Origin: Burkholderiaceae bacterium
GTDB lineage: Bacteria > Pseudomonadota > Gammaproteobacteria > Burkholderiales > Burkholderiaceae_F
Direction of reading: 5' to 3'
DNA: 63,449 bases
NCBI GenBank assembly: GCA_022843955.1
Contig: JALHMQ010000013.1
Coordinates: 70,176-133,624 of the forward strand
Part shown: positions 1-7,658 of the stretch, in pieces
Layout of the letters: each line of letters begins with the position of its first letter
Position numbering within the stretch: position 1 is the stretch's first letter
Position numbers and translations under genes: made by a program
Notes under the pieces: model-generated
The model's database searches: none
What the model saw: the letters and a program-made list of their open reading frames with translations, nothing else
Told to the model about the DNA's origin: nothing

Positions 1-961
1 CGCCGTAGCGGGTGAAGTCGTTGCGGTCGGGCAGTTTGCGGTTGGGCAAGCGCGCCAGGAACGCGGTCGACGGGGCGATCAGCAGCATCGTGTCGAGCCA
101 GTGATGGGCGCGCGCGTGCCGGCGCCAAGGCAGGTACTTGTCGAGCCAGCCGGCGGTGACATACGGCACGAAGTGCGGATACAGCACCACACCGCCCAGG
201 TGCTGGTAGGGCAGCAGCAGGTGATAGTCGATGACGCCGCCGTCCCAGTAGTCGCCGGCGGGCGCGCCGGCGGGGTTGTGCACCGGCGCGAAGATCAGCG
301 GGATCGAGCCGGAGGCGAGCAACGCGTCTTCGACATTGGCATCGGTCAGGCGCACCCGCTGGCAGCCAAAGGCGTCGCAGCCGGCCGGCGGAAAGTCGCT
401 GTCGCTCGAACTGAACACCACCCGTTCCATGTGTGCGCCCAGATGCCGGCGACCCGCCAGATTGGTGGCGGCTGCGCGCATGAACGCGCCCGGCGACTGC
501 CGGCCCTGCAGCGCGCCGCGCGCGCGGGTGGTGATCACGCTGAGCGTGACGCCCGCGCGTAGTGTCGGCATTCGGCCGTCGGCGAGCAGGCTGCGCGCCA
601 GCATCCGCGACTGCGCGCTGACCTCGCTCGGCGGCGGCTTGCGGGGGAAGCGCTGCCCGAGGTAGCCGTCATGCAGGCGCGCGAGCGCGGCATCTGGATC
701 GTCCTGCGCGGCGCACAGCAGGCGCCAGGCGCCGATCGAGGCGCCGATCAGGTGCAATGGCTCGGCGGCTGGTGCGGGTCGGCCCCGGGCGAACCAGCCG
801 TCCCGCCCGAACAGCCGGCGATCGAGCGGCAGCAGCGACAGGCCCTTGGGCCCGCCAGCCGCCGCCGGCACGCAGCGCACGTCGCTCGGCATCAGGCCGT
901 GCGCTTGCACGTGTGCGAGCGCGCGCGGGCCGGCATGGAGGGTGAAGGCGGGATCGGACAC
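1..961 (-). CDS. Patatin-like phospholipase family protein (3' end cut off by window edge)
   Basis: Translating the minus strand from a GTG at 961 gives an uninterrupted frame of 320 codons that runs off the left edge. It carries the patatin hallmarks in order: an oxyanion-hole glycine stretch GGPKG near residue 29, a nucleophile elbow GASIGA near residue 60 (G-x-S-x-G), and a D-G-G motif (YWDGGVIDYH) in the second half supplying the catalytic Asp. Such proteins are serine/aspartate-dyad acyl hydrolases acting on phospholipids or other acyl esters. No signal peptide is visible, so a cytoplasmic or membrane-peripheral enzyme is likely. The gene is divergent from the pigment operon. The start is uncertain, because no ATG lies near the beginning of the conserved region. 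Confidence 0.85.
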   Translation of the reverse strand, partial: MSDPAFTLHAGPRALAHVQAHGLMPSDVRCVPAAAGGPKGLSLLPLDRRLFGRDGWFARGRPAPAAEPLHLIGASIGAWRLLCAAQDDPDAALARLHDGYLGQRFPRKPPPSEVSAQSRMLARSLLADGRMPTLRAGVTLSVITTRARGALQGRQSPGAFMRAAATNLAGRRHLGAHMERVVFSSSDSDFPPAGCDAFGCQRVRLTDANVEDALLASGSIPLIFAPVHNPAGAPAGDYWDGGVIDYHLLLPYQHLGGVVLYPHFVPYVTAGWLDKYLPWRRHARAHHWLDTMLLIAPSTAFLARLPNRKLPDRNDFTRYG

Positions 962-1113
962 GATGCGGTGATGGCGACTGCCTGGCTGACGGCGGCTCGA
1001 CCTTGACGGCGGTCGCGACGATTATGCGTGCAAGGCGGCTCAGCGAGCCGCAGGCCGTGCCATGCCGCGCCAAGGTGCGCCAAGGCCGTCCCAGGCGTCG
1101 CCGACCCCGTCGG

Positions 1114-1119
1114 TAGAAT
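1114..1119 (+). promoter_or_regulatory. Possible -10 element upstream of the pigment operon
   Basis: The hexamer TAGAAT lies about 113 bases before the chorismatase ATG, in the divergent spacer between the patatin-like gene and the operon. No convincing -35 is seen, so this is only a candidate. Confidence 0.2.
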
Positions 1120-1231
1120 CGAGGCCTCACTTATCTTCGGGGTAGCAGGTGGCTGGTCCGTCCTTGTATCGCTCGCGTGCGCTAGTCGACGATGCGCGCC
1201 GCCGGCGCTGGCCGGCCTCGCGTCTGCCGCA

Positions 1232-2266
1232 ATGAGCGTGACCACTGCTGACTGTCGGGTGGCCGCCGGCCTGGCGCTGCGGCACCTCGCGCCCGCCGAG
1301 TTCGGTGCCGCCCCAGCGCCCCTGCACGACAGCCTGATCGGCGCCGCCTGCTTCGGTGGCGGATCAGCGATGGCGGGCTGGACCCCGGCGGCCGAGTTGC
1401 CGGTCGTCCAGGTCGGCCTGCCGCCCCTGGTCGGCGCCGGAACGGTGGAGGCGTGGCAGGTGCCGGCCCTGCGCGGCCGCGCGCGTTTGGGCGCGGCACG
1501 CTATGCATGGAGCGACACCTACCTGTTCGGGAGCATCGCGCCGCAGGCGTTCGCCGACCAGCCGCTGCAGGAAGCTACCCGACTGACCTACGACGCGGTG
1601 TTTGCGGTGCTCGCGCGCACCGGTTACCGCTATCTGTTGCGCGCCTGGAACTACGTGCCCGAGATCAACCGAGAGGCGAGCGAACCCGGCGGCCTTGAAC
1701 GGTATCGGCAGTTCAACCTGGGCCGCGCCGCCTCGTTCGACGCAGCGCGGGCGCCGACCCACGAAGGGGCTCCGGCCGCCTGCGCGCTGGGCACCGAGGG
1801 CGGTGCGCTGTGCGTGTACTTCCTTGCCATGCGCCAGCCGCCGGAGCCGATCGAGAACCCGCGGCAAGTCAGTGCGTATCGCTATCCGCCGCAGTACGGG
1901 CCGCACAGCCCCACCTTCTCGCGCGCGGCACTGGTGCGTGGCGACGGCGGCGCGCGCCTGTTCATCTCCGGCACCGCCAGCATCGTCGGCCACCAGACGG
2001 TGCACGTGGGCGACGTCGCGGCGCAGACGCGCGAAACGCTGACCAACATCGACGCCGTTGTCTCCGCGGCGCGCCTGCGCCTGGGCGATGCCGCGGCCTG
2101 GCCGCTGGCGGCGCTGTCATACAAGGCCTACGTGCGCCACGCCGGTGACCTGCCTCAGGTTCAGCATGAGGTCACCGCCGCGCTCGGACCGACAGCCGAC
2201 GTGCTCTACCTGCGCGCCGACATCTGCCGCAGCGATCTGCTGGTGGAAATCGAAGGGTTCGGCTGA
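1232..2266 (+). CDS. Chorismatase (chorismate lyase-like, XanB2/FkbO/Hyg5 family)
   Basis: The 344-residue protein matches the chorismatase family. It has RAWNYVPEIN at about residues 137-146, SAYRYPPQYGPHSPTFSRA at about 204-222, ISGTASIVGHQT at about 235-246 and YLRADICRSDLLVEIEG near the C terminus. Members split chorismate; XanB2-type enzymes give 3- and 4-hydroxybenzoate, and 3-hydroxybenzoate is the starter of xanthomonadin-type aryl polyenes. As first gene of the pigment operon it probably supplies the aromatic head group. The frame is open further upstream, to about 1028, but the ATG at 1232 places the conserved region correctly. Which hydroxybenzoate isomer is formed cannot be told from what I see. 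Confidence 0.9.
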   Translation: MSVTTADCRVAAGLALRHLAPAEFGAAPAPLHDSLIGAACFGGGSAMAGWTPAAELPVVQVGLPPLVGAGTVEAWQVPALRGRARLGAARYAWSDTYLFGSIAPQAFADQPLQEATRLTYDAVFAVLARTGYRYLLRAWNYVPEINREASEPGGLERYRQFNLGRAASFDAARAPTHEGAPAACALGTEGGALCVYFLAMRQPPEPIENPRQVSAYRYPPQYGPHSPTFSRAALVRGDGGARLFISGTASIVGHQTVHVGDVAAQTRETLTNIDAVVSAARLRLGDAAAWPLAALSYKAYVRHAGDLPQVQHEVTAALGPTADVLYLRADICRSDLLVEIEGFG

Positions 2267-2364
2267 GCACTTGCGCCGGCTGGACAGCCTCCGGGCGATC
2301 ATGCATCCTCGATCGCATGCGGCGCGCCGCGCTTGACCGTTGCATCTGAACCTGCAGGACCGCC

Positions 2365-3681
2365 ATGAATCCTTCCCCCGAGCAGCATGACATCGCGATC
2401 ATTGGTGCGGGACCCGCCGGGTCGACCGCGGCGGCGCTGCTGGCGGCGCGCGGCTACCGCGTGATCGCGCTCGACAAGGACCGCCACCCGCGCTTTCACA
2501 TCGGCGAGTCGCTGCTGCCGCTGAACCTGCCGCTGTTCGAGCGCCTGGGCGTGGCCGACGACGTCGCGCGCGTCGGCCTCGTCAAGCGCGCGGCCGAGTT
2601 CCACTCGCAGGAGCACAACGCATCGCAGAAGTTCTTCTTCAGCGACGCCTGGAACGGCAAGCCGGGCTACGCCTACCAGGTGCGGCGCGCCGAGTTCGAT
2701 CACGTGCTGCTCAACAACGCCCGTGCCAAGGGTGCGCAGGTGATCGAAGGCTGCAAGGTGGAGCAGGTGCAGGTCGATGGCGACGGCGTGCGTTTGACCG
2801 CAAAGCTGGACGACGGCGCGCCGCTCGAGGTGCGGGCGCGCTTCCTGATCGATGCCAGCGGCCGCGAGACCTTCATGTCCGGGCGCCAGGGCCTCAAGCA
2901 AAAGAACCCCAAGCACGCCAGCGCGGCGTTGTACGGCCACTTTCGCAACGCGCGGCGCTGGACGGGTGACGACGAAGGCAACATCAGCATCTACTGGTTC
3001 CAGCACGGCTGGATGTGGTTCATTCCGCTCGCCGACGGCACCACCAGCGTGGGCGCGGTGTGCTGGCCGTACTACCTGAAGTCACGCGACACCGACCCGT
3101 CGACCTTCTTCATCAATACGCTCAAGACGGCGCCGATGCTGTGGGAACGGCTCAAGGACGCCGAGCTGATCGCGCCGGCAACCGCCACCGGCAACTACAC
3201 GTATCTCAGCAGCCAGATGTACGGCGACCGCTACGTGATGGTCGGCGATGCGTTCGCCTTTCTCGACCCGGTGTTCTCCAGCGGCGTGTACCTGGCGATG
3301 AGCAGCGCCGAGTTCGCCGCCGACGCGGTCGACGGCGCCTTGCGCGACCCGGCCAGCGCGCCGGCGCGCTTTGCCGCGTTCGACAAGCGCGTGCGCGGCG
3401 GCCTGGCCACCTTCGCCTGGATGATCTACCGGATGACCTCACCGGTGATGCGCGACCTGCTGATGGAGCCGCGCGACACCTTGGGTGTGAAGCGCGCGGT
3501 GATCTCGTTCCTTGCCGGCGATGTCTACTTTCCAGGCCCAGTCCGGCGCCGCATCTATGCGTTCCGCGCGATCTACTACCTCAGCGCGCTGCTCAACTGG
3601 CGCCGCGCGCTGCGGGCCATGCGCATGCGCAAGCGGGCGATCCAGCCGCAGGCGATCCTCGCCACCGACGGATCGGGTTGA
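2365..3681 (+). CDS. Flavin-dependent halogenase-like NAD(P)/FAD oxidoreductase
   Basis: The 438-residue protein begins with a Rossmann FAD site, GAGPAGS at residues 14-20, followed by HIGESLLP near 46-52, typical of flavin halogenases. Lys-74 sits in GLVKRAAEF, the place of the catalytic lysine of phenol and pyrrole halogenases. A W-x-W-x-I-P signature (residues 216-221) separates halogenases from plain monooxygenases. Xanthomonadins are brominated aryl polyenes, so aryl-ring halogenation is the natural proposal here, using FADH2 from a partner reductase that is not in the window. It lies 98 bp after the chorismatase. The halide and timing are unknown. A hydroxylase or geranylgeranyl-reductase-like role is possible but less likely given the WxWxIP motif. 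Confidence 0.82.
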   Translation: MNPSPEQHDIAIIGAGPAGSTAAALLAARGYRVIALDKDRHPRFHIGESLLPLNLPLFERLGVADDVARVGLVKRAAEFHSQEHNASQKFFFSDAWNGKPGYAYQVRRAEFDHVLLNNARAKGAQVIEGCKVEQVQVDGDGVRLTAKLDDGAPLEVRARFLIDASGRETFMSGRQGLKQKNPKHASAALYGHFRNARRWTGDDEGNISIYWFQHGWMWFIPLADGTTSVGAVCWPYYLKSRDTDPSTFFINTLKTAPMLWERLKDAELIAPATATGNYTYLSSQMYGDRYVMVGDAFAFLDPVFSSGVYLAMSSAEFAADAVDGALRDPASAPARFAAFDKRVRGGLATFAWMIYRMTSPVMRDLLMEPRDTLGVKRAVISFLAGDVYFPGPVRRRIYAFRAIYYLSALLNWRRALRAMRMRKRAIQPQAILATDGSG

Positions 3682-3688
3682 AGCAGCG

Positions 3689-4534
3689 TTGAAGTCGATC
3701 CAGCGTTGGTGTGCAACCGTGCTCGCGGTGCTGGCGGCGGCCCTGCCGTGGACGCTCGCACGCGCCGACCAGCCGCTGTGGGAGGCGGGCGGCGGCATCG
3801 CCGGCGTGGCATTGCCCGACTACCGCGGCTCCGACGAAGAGCGCGCCTACCTGCTGCCGCTGCCGTACTTCGTCTATCGCGGCGAGGTCCTGCGCGTGAC
3901 CCGGGACGGCGTGCAGGCGCAGTTGCTCGAGTCGCGCCGCTTCGAGTTCGACATCAGCGGTGGCGGCAGCGTGCCCGTGGAGAGCGAACGCAATCGCGCC
4001 CGCGCCGGCATGCCTGACCTGCGGCCAACCCTGGAAGTGGGGCCGCTGGCGCGCATTCATCTGTACCGGACCGCCGACCGCGTCATTGGGCTCGAATTGC
4101 GGCTGCCGGTGCGCGCCACGCTCACCTACGGCGGCGATGCGGGCATCCGCGACATCGGCTGGTCGTCCACGCCCAACCTGAATCTCGATTGGAAGCCGCG
4201 CGCCTTCGGCGACCGCATGAACGTCGGCCTGCTGGTCGGGGCGGTGTACGGCGACCGCCGCCTCAACGGCTACTTCTACGACGTGCCCGCGGAGTTCGCC
4301 ACCGCGGCGCGGCCGGCCTACCGCGCGGGCGCCGGATATGGCGGCTGGCAGGCGATCGCGGCGGTGTCGCATCGGACGGATAAACTCTGGGTCGGCGCGT
4401 TCATCAAGTTCGATGAACTCAACGGCGCGGTCTTTGCCGATTCGCCGCTGGTGACGCGCCGTCGTCATCTGAGCGGAGGATTCGGGTTGGCGTATGTCTT
4501 CGCGCAGTCGCGCCAGCGCGTTGATCGCGATTGA
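3689..4534 (+). CDS. MipA/OmpV family outer-membrane protein
   Basis: The start chosen is TTG at 3689, seven bases after the halogenase stop, because the next residues form a signal peptide (KSIQRW, then an Ala/Leu-rich core ending ALARA-like before DQPLW). The mature protein of about 255 residues alternates polar and aromatic residues as in a beta barrel. It contains the MipA/OmpV start 'GGGIAGVALPDYRGSDE' and ends in an aromatic strand, GGFGLAYVFAQ. Family members are outer-membrane barrels linked to murein synthesis or efflux. Here it could serve export or outer-membrane placement of the pigment, which is inferred only from context. Confidence 0.8.
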   Translation: MKSIQRWCATVLAVLAAALPWTLARADQPLWEAGGGIAGVALPDYRGSDEERAYLLPLPYFVYRGEVLRVTRDGVQAQLLESRRFEFDISGGGSVPVESERNRARAGMPDLRPTLEVGPLARIHLYRTADRVIGLELRLPVRATLTYGGDAGIRDIGWSSTPNLNLDWKPRAFGDRMNVGLLVGAVYGDRRLNGYFYDVPAEFATAARPAYRAGAGYGGWQAIAAVSHRTDKLWVGAFIKFDELNGAVFADSPLVTRRRHLSGGFGLAYVFAQSRQRVDRD

Positions 4535-4617
4535 GGCAGTCCGCCTGATGCGGCCGTCCGTTGCCGATGCGCCGCCCGATTGACGTTTCTCCACAGCACC
4601 CGAACCGACCTGACCGC

Positions 4618-5343
4618 ATGCCGGCTTCCCCGCCCCACGCCAACGCTGCCGACCCGCGCACCGCCGCGCCGCCGCGCGTGCCGCTGCTGCCGGTGCTGCT
4701 GGTGCTGACCGTGTCGGTGTCGCTGCACGTGGTGCCGCAGTGGCTCAAGGCGTGGATCGATCCGGCCTGGACCATGGCGGCATTGATGCTGCTCGACGCG
4801 CTGATTATTGCGGTGCTGGTGCGGTCGCAGGGCGCGCTGCGCACGGTGCTGCTGCTGGCTGGCCTGCTGGCACTGGTTGTCCTGACCCGGCAGCAGAGCT
4901 TCGTCGCGCTGCCCTCGCTCGTGATGTACGTCGCGCTGACGTCGGTGTTCGGCCTGTCGCTGCGTGCCGGCGCCGAGCCGCTGATCGCGCGCATCGCACG
5001 CTTTTCGTATCCGGCTGACATGTCGCCGACGTTCGAGCGTTACCTGCGCAGGCTCACCGCCGCGTGGACGCTGCTGTTCGCGGTGCTCGGTTGCATCACC
5101 GTGGTGCTGGCGCTGGTGGCGCCGTTCGCCTGGTGGTCGCTGTTCGCCAACGTGCTGAGCTGGGCGGTGATGGCGGCGATGTTCACCGGCGAGTGGCTGA
5201 TGCGCCGCCTGCTGCTTCCGCACCTGCCGGCGCACACGCCGCTGCAGACGATCGGCAGCACGATTGTCTTCGCCGCCGGTGGCGGATGGAGCGCCGTGCC
5301 GCCCCGCACGGCCGTTGCCCAAGGCGCCGATGCGCAGCCGTGA
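4618..5343 (+). CDS. COG4648-type membrane protein of aryl-polyene clusters
   Basis: The 241-residue protein has about five or six hydrophobic segments, for example VPLLPVLLVLTVSVSLHVVP, the stretch around residues 45-65, and FANVLSWAVMAAMFTGEWL near the C terminus. It resembles the COG4648 predicted membrane proteins found in aryl-polyene clusters, whose biochemical role is not established. An ATG also occurs at 4567, but 4618 gives a more usual length. Its 3' end overlaps the AMP-ligase gene by 14 bp, indicating coupled translation. Confidence 0.75.
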   Translation: MPASPPHANAADPRTAAPPRVPLLPVLLVLTVSVSLHVVPQWLKAWIDPAWTMAALMLLDALIIAVLVRSQGALRTVLLLAGLLALVVLTRQQSFVALPSLVMYVALTSVFGLSLRAGAEPLIARIARFSYPADMSPTFERYLRRLTAAWTLLFAVLGCITVVLALVAPFAWWSLFANVLSWAVMAAMFTGEWLMRRLLLPHLPAHTPLQTIGSTIVFAAGGGWSAVPPRTAVAQGADAQP

Positions 5344-6754
5344 GGCCAGCCTGCCGGCACCATCGGCGCCTGCGCTCGCCCGACCGACCGAGGTCGAGCC
5401 GCTGCTCGCGCACGCGCACGCCGATGCGCGCGTGGCGACGGTGCAGGGCGCTGCGGTCAGTGCCGGTCAGTTCAATGCCGACGTCGTCGCGCTCGCGGCG
5501 CGGCTGCCGGCGGGTCGTCACCTGCTGAATGCCTGCGGCGATCGCTACTGGTTCGCGGTGACGTTCTGCGCCGCCTTGCTGGCCGACCGCATCAACCTGC
5601 TGCCGCCCTCGCGTGCGCCGCAGGCGATGGCGCGGCTGGCGCTGCGCTATCCGGACCTGGTGTGCGTGACCGATGGTGACGCCGTGGTCGATGGCCTGCC
5701 GGCGCCGCTCGTGGTGCCGGCGGCGCCGACCGAGGCGATCGTGTGGCCGCCCCCCGCCGTGCCGCGGGCGCGTGTGGCGGCGATTGCCTTCACCAGCGGC
5801 AGCACCGGCGAGCCGATGCCGCAGGCCAAGTATTGGGGCGGCGTCGTCGACGGCGCCCGCGCCGAGGTACGCGCGCTCGGCCTGGCCGAGGCGGCGGCCG
5901 CCGACACCGTGCTGGTCGGCACCGTGTCGGCCCAGCACATGTACGGGCTGGAGTCGACCGTGATCATGGCGCTGCAGGGACCGTTCGCGTTCGCTGCCGA
6001 GCATCCGCTGCAGCCGGCGCAGGTGGCCGACGTGCTGCATCGCCAGTCGGGCCGGCGCGTGCTCGTGACCACGCCGGTGCATCTGCGCGCGCTGGTTGAA
6101 ACCGAAGTGGCGCTGCCGCCGATCGACCGCGTGATCAGTGCCACCGCGCCGCTGCCGGCGGAACTGGCGCAGCGCTGCGAGACGCGCTGGCAGGCGCCGG
6201 TGTTCGAGGTCTACGGCTGCACCGAGACCGGCATGCTGGCCACCCGCCGCACGCTCGATGGCCCGCATTGGCATGCGCTCGACGGCGTGCAGATCGAGCA
6301 GCGCGCCAATGCCGCCGGCCCGATGTACTGGGCGCACGGCGGACACGTGGTGGTGCCCGGTCCGCTCGCCGATGAACTGCGCCTGATCGATGCCCGCACC
6401 TTCGAACTGGCCGGCCGCCTGTCCGACGTGGTCAACGTGGGCGGGCGACGCGCGTCGCTGGAGGCGCTTAGCCTGACGCTGCAGCAGATTCCCGGTGTGC
6501 TCGATGGCGTGTTCGTGCTGCCCGATGCGCCCGTCGACGGACGCGAGCCGCGCCTGCTCGCGCTCGCGGTGGCGCCTGGACTGACGCGCGCCCAGGTGAT
6601 CGAGGCGCTGCGCGCGCGTATCGACGCGGTGTTTCTGCCGCGCCCGCTGCTGTGCGTCGAGGCGCTGCCGCGCAACCCGCAAGGCAAGCTGCCGCGCGGC
6701 GACGTGCTGGCGCTGGCCGCCGCGGTCGAGCGTCGTCAGTCGGCCGCGGGCTGA
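5330..6754 (+). CDS. Acyl/aryl-AMP ligase (ACP-loading, aryl-polyene type)
   Basis: The 474-residue member of the ANL adenylating family has the P-loop TSGSTGEP at residues 155-162 (followed by MPQAK, the variant common in aryl-polyene ligases), the A5 motif YGCTETG, the hinge region GRLSDVVNVGG and the C-terminal catalytic lysine in NPQGKLPR. In xanthomonadin synthesis the XanA2 ligase activates 3-hydroxybenzoate and loads it onto the carrier protein. This gene is expected to do the same with the chorismatase product and the ACP encoded at 14893. The start overlaps the preceding gene by 14 bp, and the stop is two bases before the next ATG. Confidence 0.9.
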   Translation: MRSREASLPAPSAPALARPTEVEPLLAHAHADARVATVQGAAVSAGQFNADVVALAARLPAGRHLLNACGDRYWFAVTFCAALLADRINLLPPSRAPQAMARLALRYPDLVCVTDGDAVVDGLPAPLVVPAAPTEAIVWPPPAVPRARVAAIAFTSGSTGEPMPQAKYWGGVVDGARAEVRALGLAEAAAADTVLVGTVSAQHMYGLESTVIMALQGPFAFAAEHPLQPAQVADVLHRQSGRRVLVTTPVHLRALVETEVALPPIDRVISATAPLPAELAQRCETRWQAPVFEVYGCTETGMLATRRTLDGPHWHALDGVQIEQRANAAGPMYWAHGGHVVVPGPLADELRLIDARTFELAGRLSDVVNVGGRRASLEALSLTLQQIPGVLDGVFVLPDAPVDGREPRLLALAVAPGLTRAQVIEALRARIDAVFLPRPLLCVEALPRNPQGKLPRGDVLALAAAVERRQSAAG

Positions 6755-6756
6755 CG

Positions 6757-7059
6757 ATGGCCACCCACGACGTTGCGGCCGACCATCCGATGCTTCCCGG
6801 GCACTTTCCGGGCGACCCGATCGTGCCCGGGGCGTGGCTGCTGTCGCAGGTGCTGATCGACGCTGCCGAATGGCTGGCGCACGCCACACCGGGCGCCACG
6901 GTGGCGGGGGTGCGCAGCGTCAAGTTCCTGCAGCCGGTGCGGCCGGGGCAGGCATACGCGATCGACTTCGCAGCGGGCAGCAACAGCATCAAGTTCACCA
7001 TCATGCTGGGCCAAGCGCGCTGCGCCACCGGTGTGCTGGAGCTGGCCCATGCTGCCTAG
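6757..7059 (+). CDS. FabZ-like 3-hydroxyacyl-ACP dehydratase (hotdog)
   Basis: The short protein (100 residues) contains the dehydratase signature HPMLPGHFPGDPIVPG at residues 10-25, with the catalytic-region His and the proline-rich loop of FabA/FabZ enzymes. It would remove water from the beta-hydroxyacyl-ACP made by the ketoreductase, building the conjugated double bonds. It is shorter than housekeeping FabZ (about 150 residues), as is common for the small dehydratase of aryl-polyene clusters. The start is set by the ATG two bases after the ligase stop, and the 3' end overlaps the LolA-like gene by 11 bp. Confidence 0.88.
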   Translation: MATHDVAADHPMLPGHFPGDPIVPGAWLLSQVLIDAAEWLAHATPGATVAGVRSVKFLQPVRPGQAYAIDFAAGSNSIKFTIMLGQARCATGVLELAHAA

Positions 7060-7648
7060 GCGCGCCGTGCTGCGCGCCGGCGTGCTCGCCGTGCTTGCGC
7101 CAGGCGCCGCGCGCGCGCGCACCACGGCCGCGCCGGATCTTGCCGAGTTGCTGCGGCGGATCGGTGGCCAGCCTGAACGCCGCGCCGCCTTCGTCGAGCG
7201 GCGCCATTCGGCGCTCACCCGGGCGCCGCTCGAGTCGCGCGGGCGATTGCTGTTCCGCGCGCCGGACCGACTGGAAAAGCAGACCGTGACACCGGTGCGC
7301 GAAACGGTGCGCATCGACGGTGGCACGGTGACGATCGAGGGGGTGCCCGTGCGCGGCGTGCCGGATCGGCGCAGCGTGCAACTGGCCGACGTTCCGCTGC
7401 TGGCGGCGCTGGTCGAAAGCTTGCTCGCCACACTCGCCGGCGATCTGGCGCGCCTGCAGCGCCACTACCAACCCGTGCTGGTGCACGACACGCGCGGCTG
7501 GACGCTGACCCTCACACCCGTGGAGCAGGCGCTGCGCGCCGCCATCGCGCGCGTGGTGCTGCGCGGGCAGGGCGATGGGGTGACCGGCGTCGACATCTTC
7601 GAAAGCGGTGGCGATCGCACCGAGCTGGCGATCACGCCCCTGACATGA
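7049..7648 (+). CDS. LolA-like outer-membrane lipoprotein carrier protein
   Basis: The 199-residue exported protein has an N-terminal signal (MLPRRAVLRAGVLAVLAPG) in which the twin arginines resemble a Tat motif. The rest has the all-beta LolA-like pattern, including SRGRLLFRAPDRLEKQTV and RTELAITPLT. LolA-like proteins are standard in aryl-polyene clusters, where they are thought to shuttle the lipidated pigment or a lipoprotein across the periplasm together with the MMPL exporter encoded immediately downstream. The start overlaps the dehydratase gene; an upstream in-frame alternative (near 7031) would spoil the signal peptide. Confidence 0.82.
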   Translation: MLPRRAVLRAGVLAVLAPGAARARTTAAPDLAELLRRIGGQPERRAAFVERRHSALTRAPLESRGRLLFRAPDRLEKQTVTPVRETVRIDGGTVTIEGVPVRGVPDRRSVQLADVPLLAALVESLLATLAGDLARLQRHYQPVLVHDTRGWTLTLTPVEQALRAAIARVVLRGQGDGVTGVDIFESGGDRTELAITPLT

Positions 7649-7658
7649 GAAGCGTCGC

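Noticed and set aside
1028-1231. N-terminal extension of the chorismatase to 1028
   Set aside because: The extra 68 residues show no resemblance to the family and contain the likely promoter region.
5183-6889. A 568-codon antisense frame across the AMP-ligase gene
   Set aside because: It is Arg/His/Gln-rich and low in hydrophobic residues, as expected for a GC-driven shadow of the real gene, which has clear ANL motifs on the plus strand.
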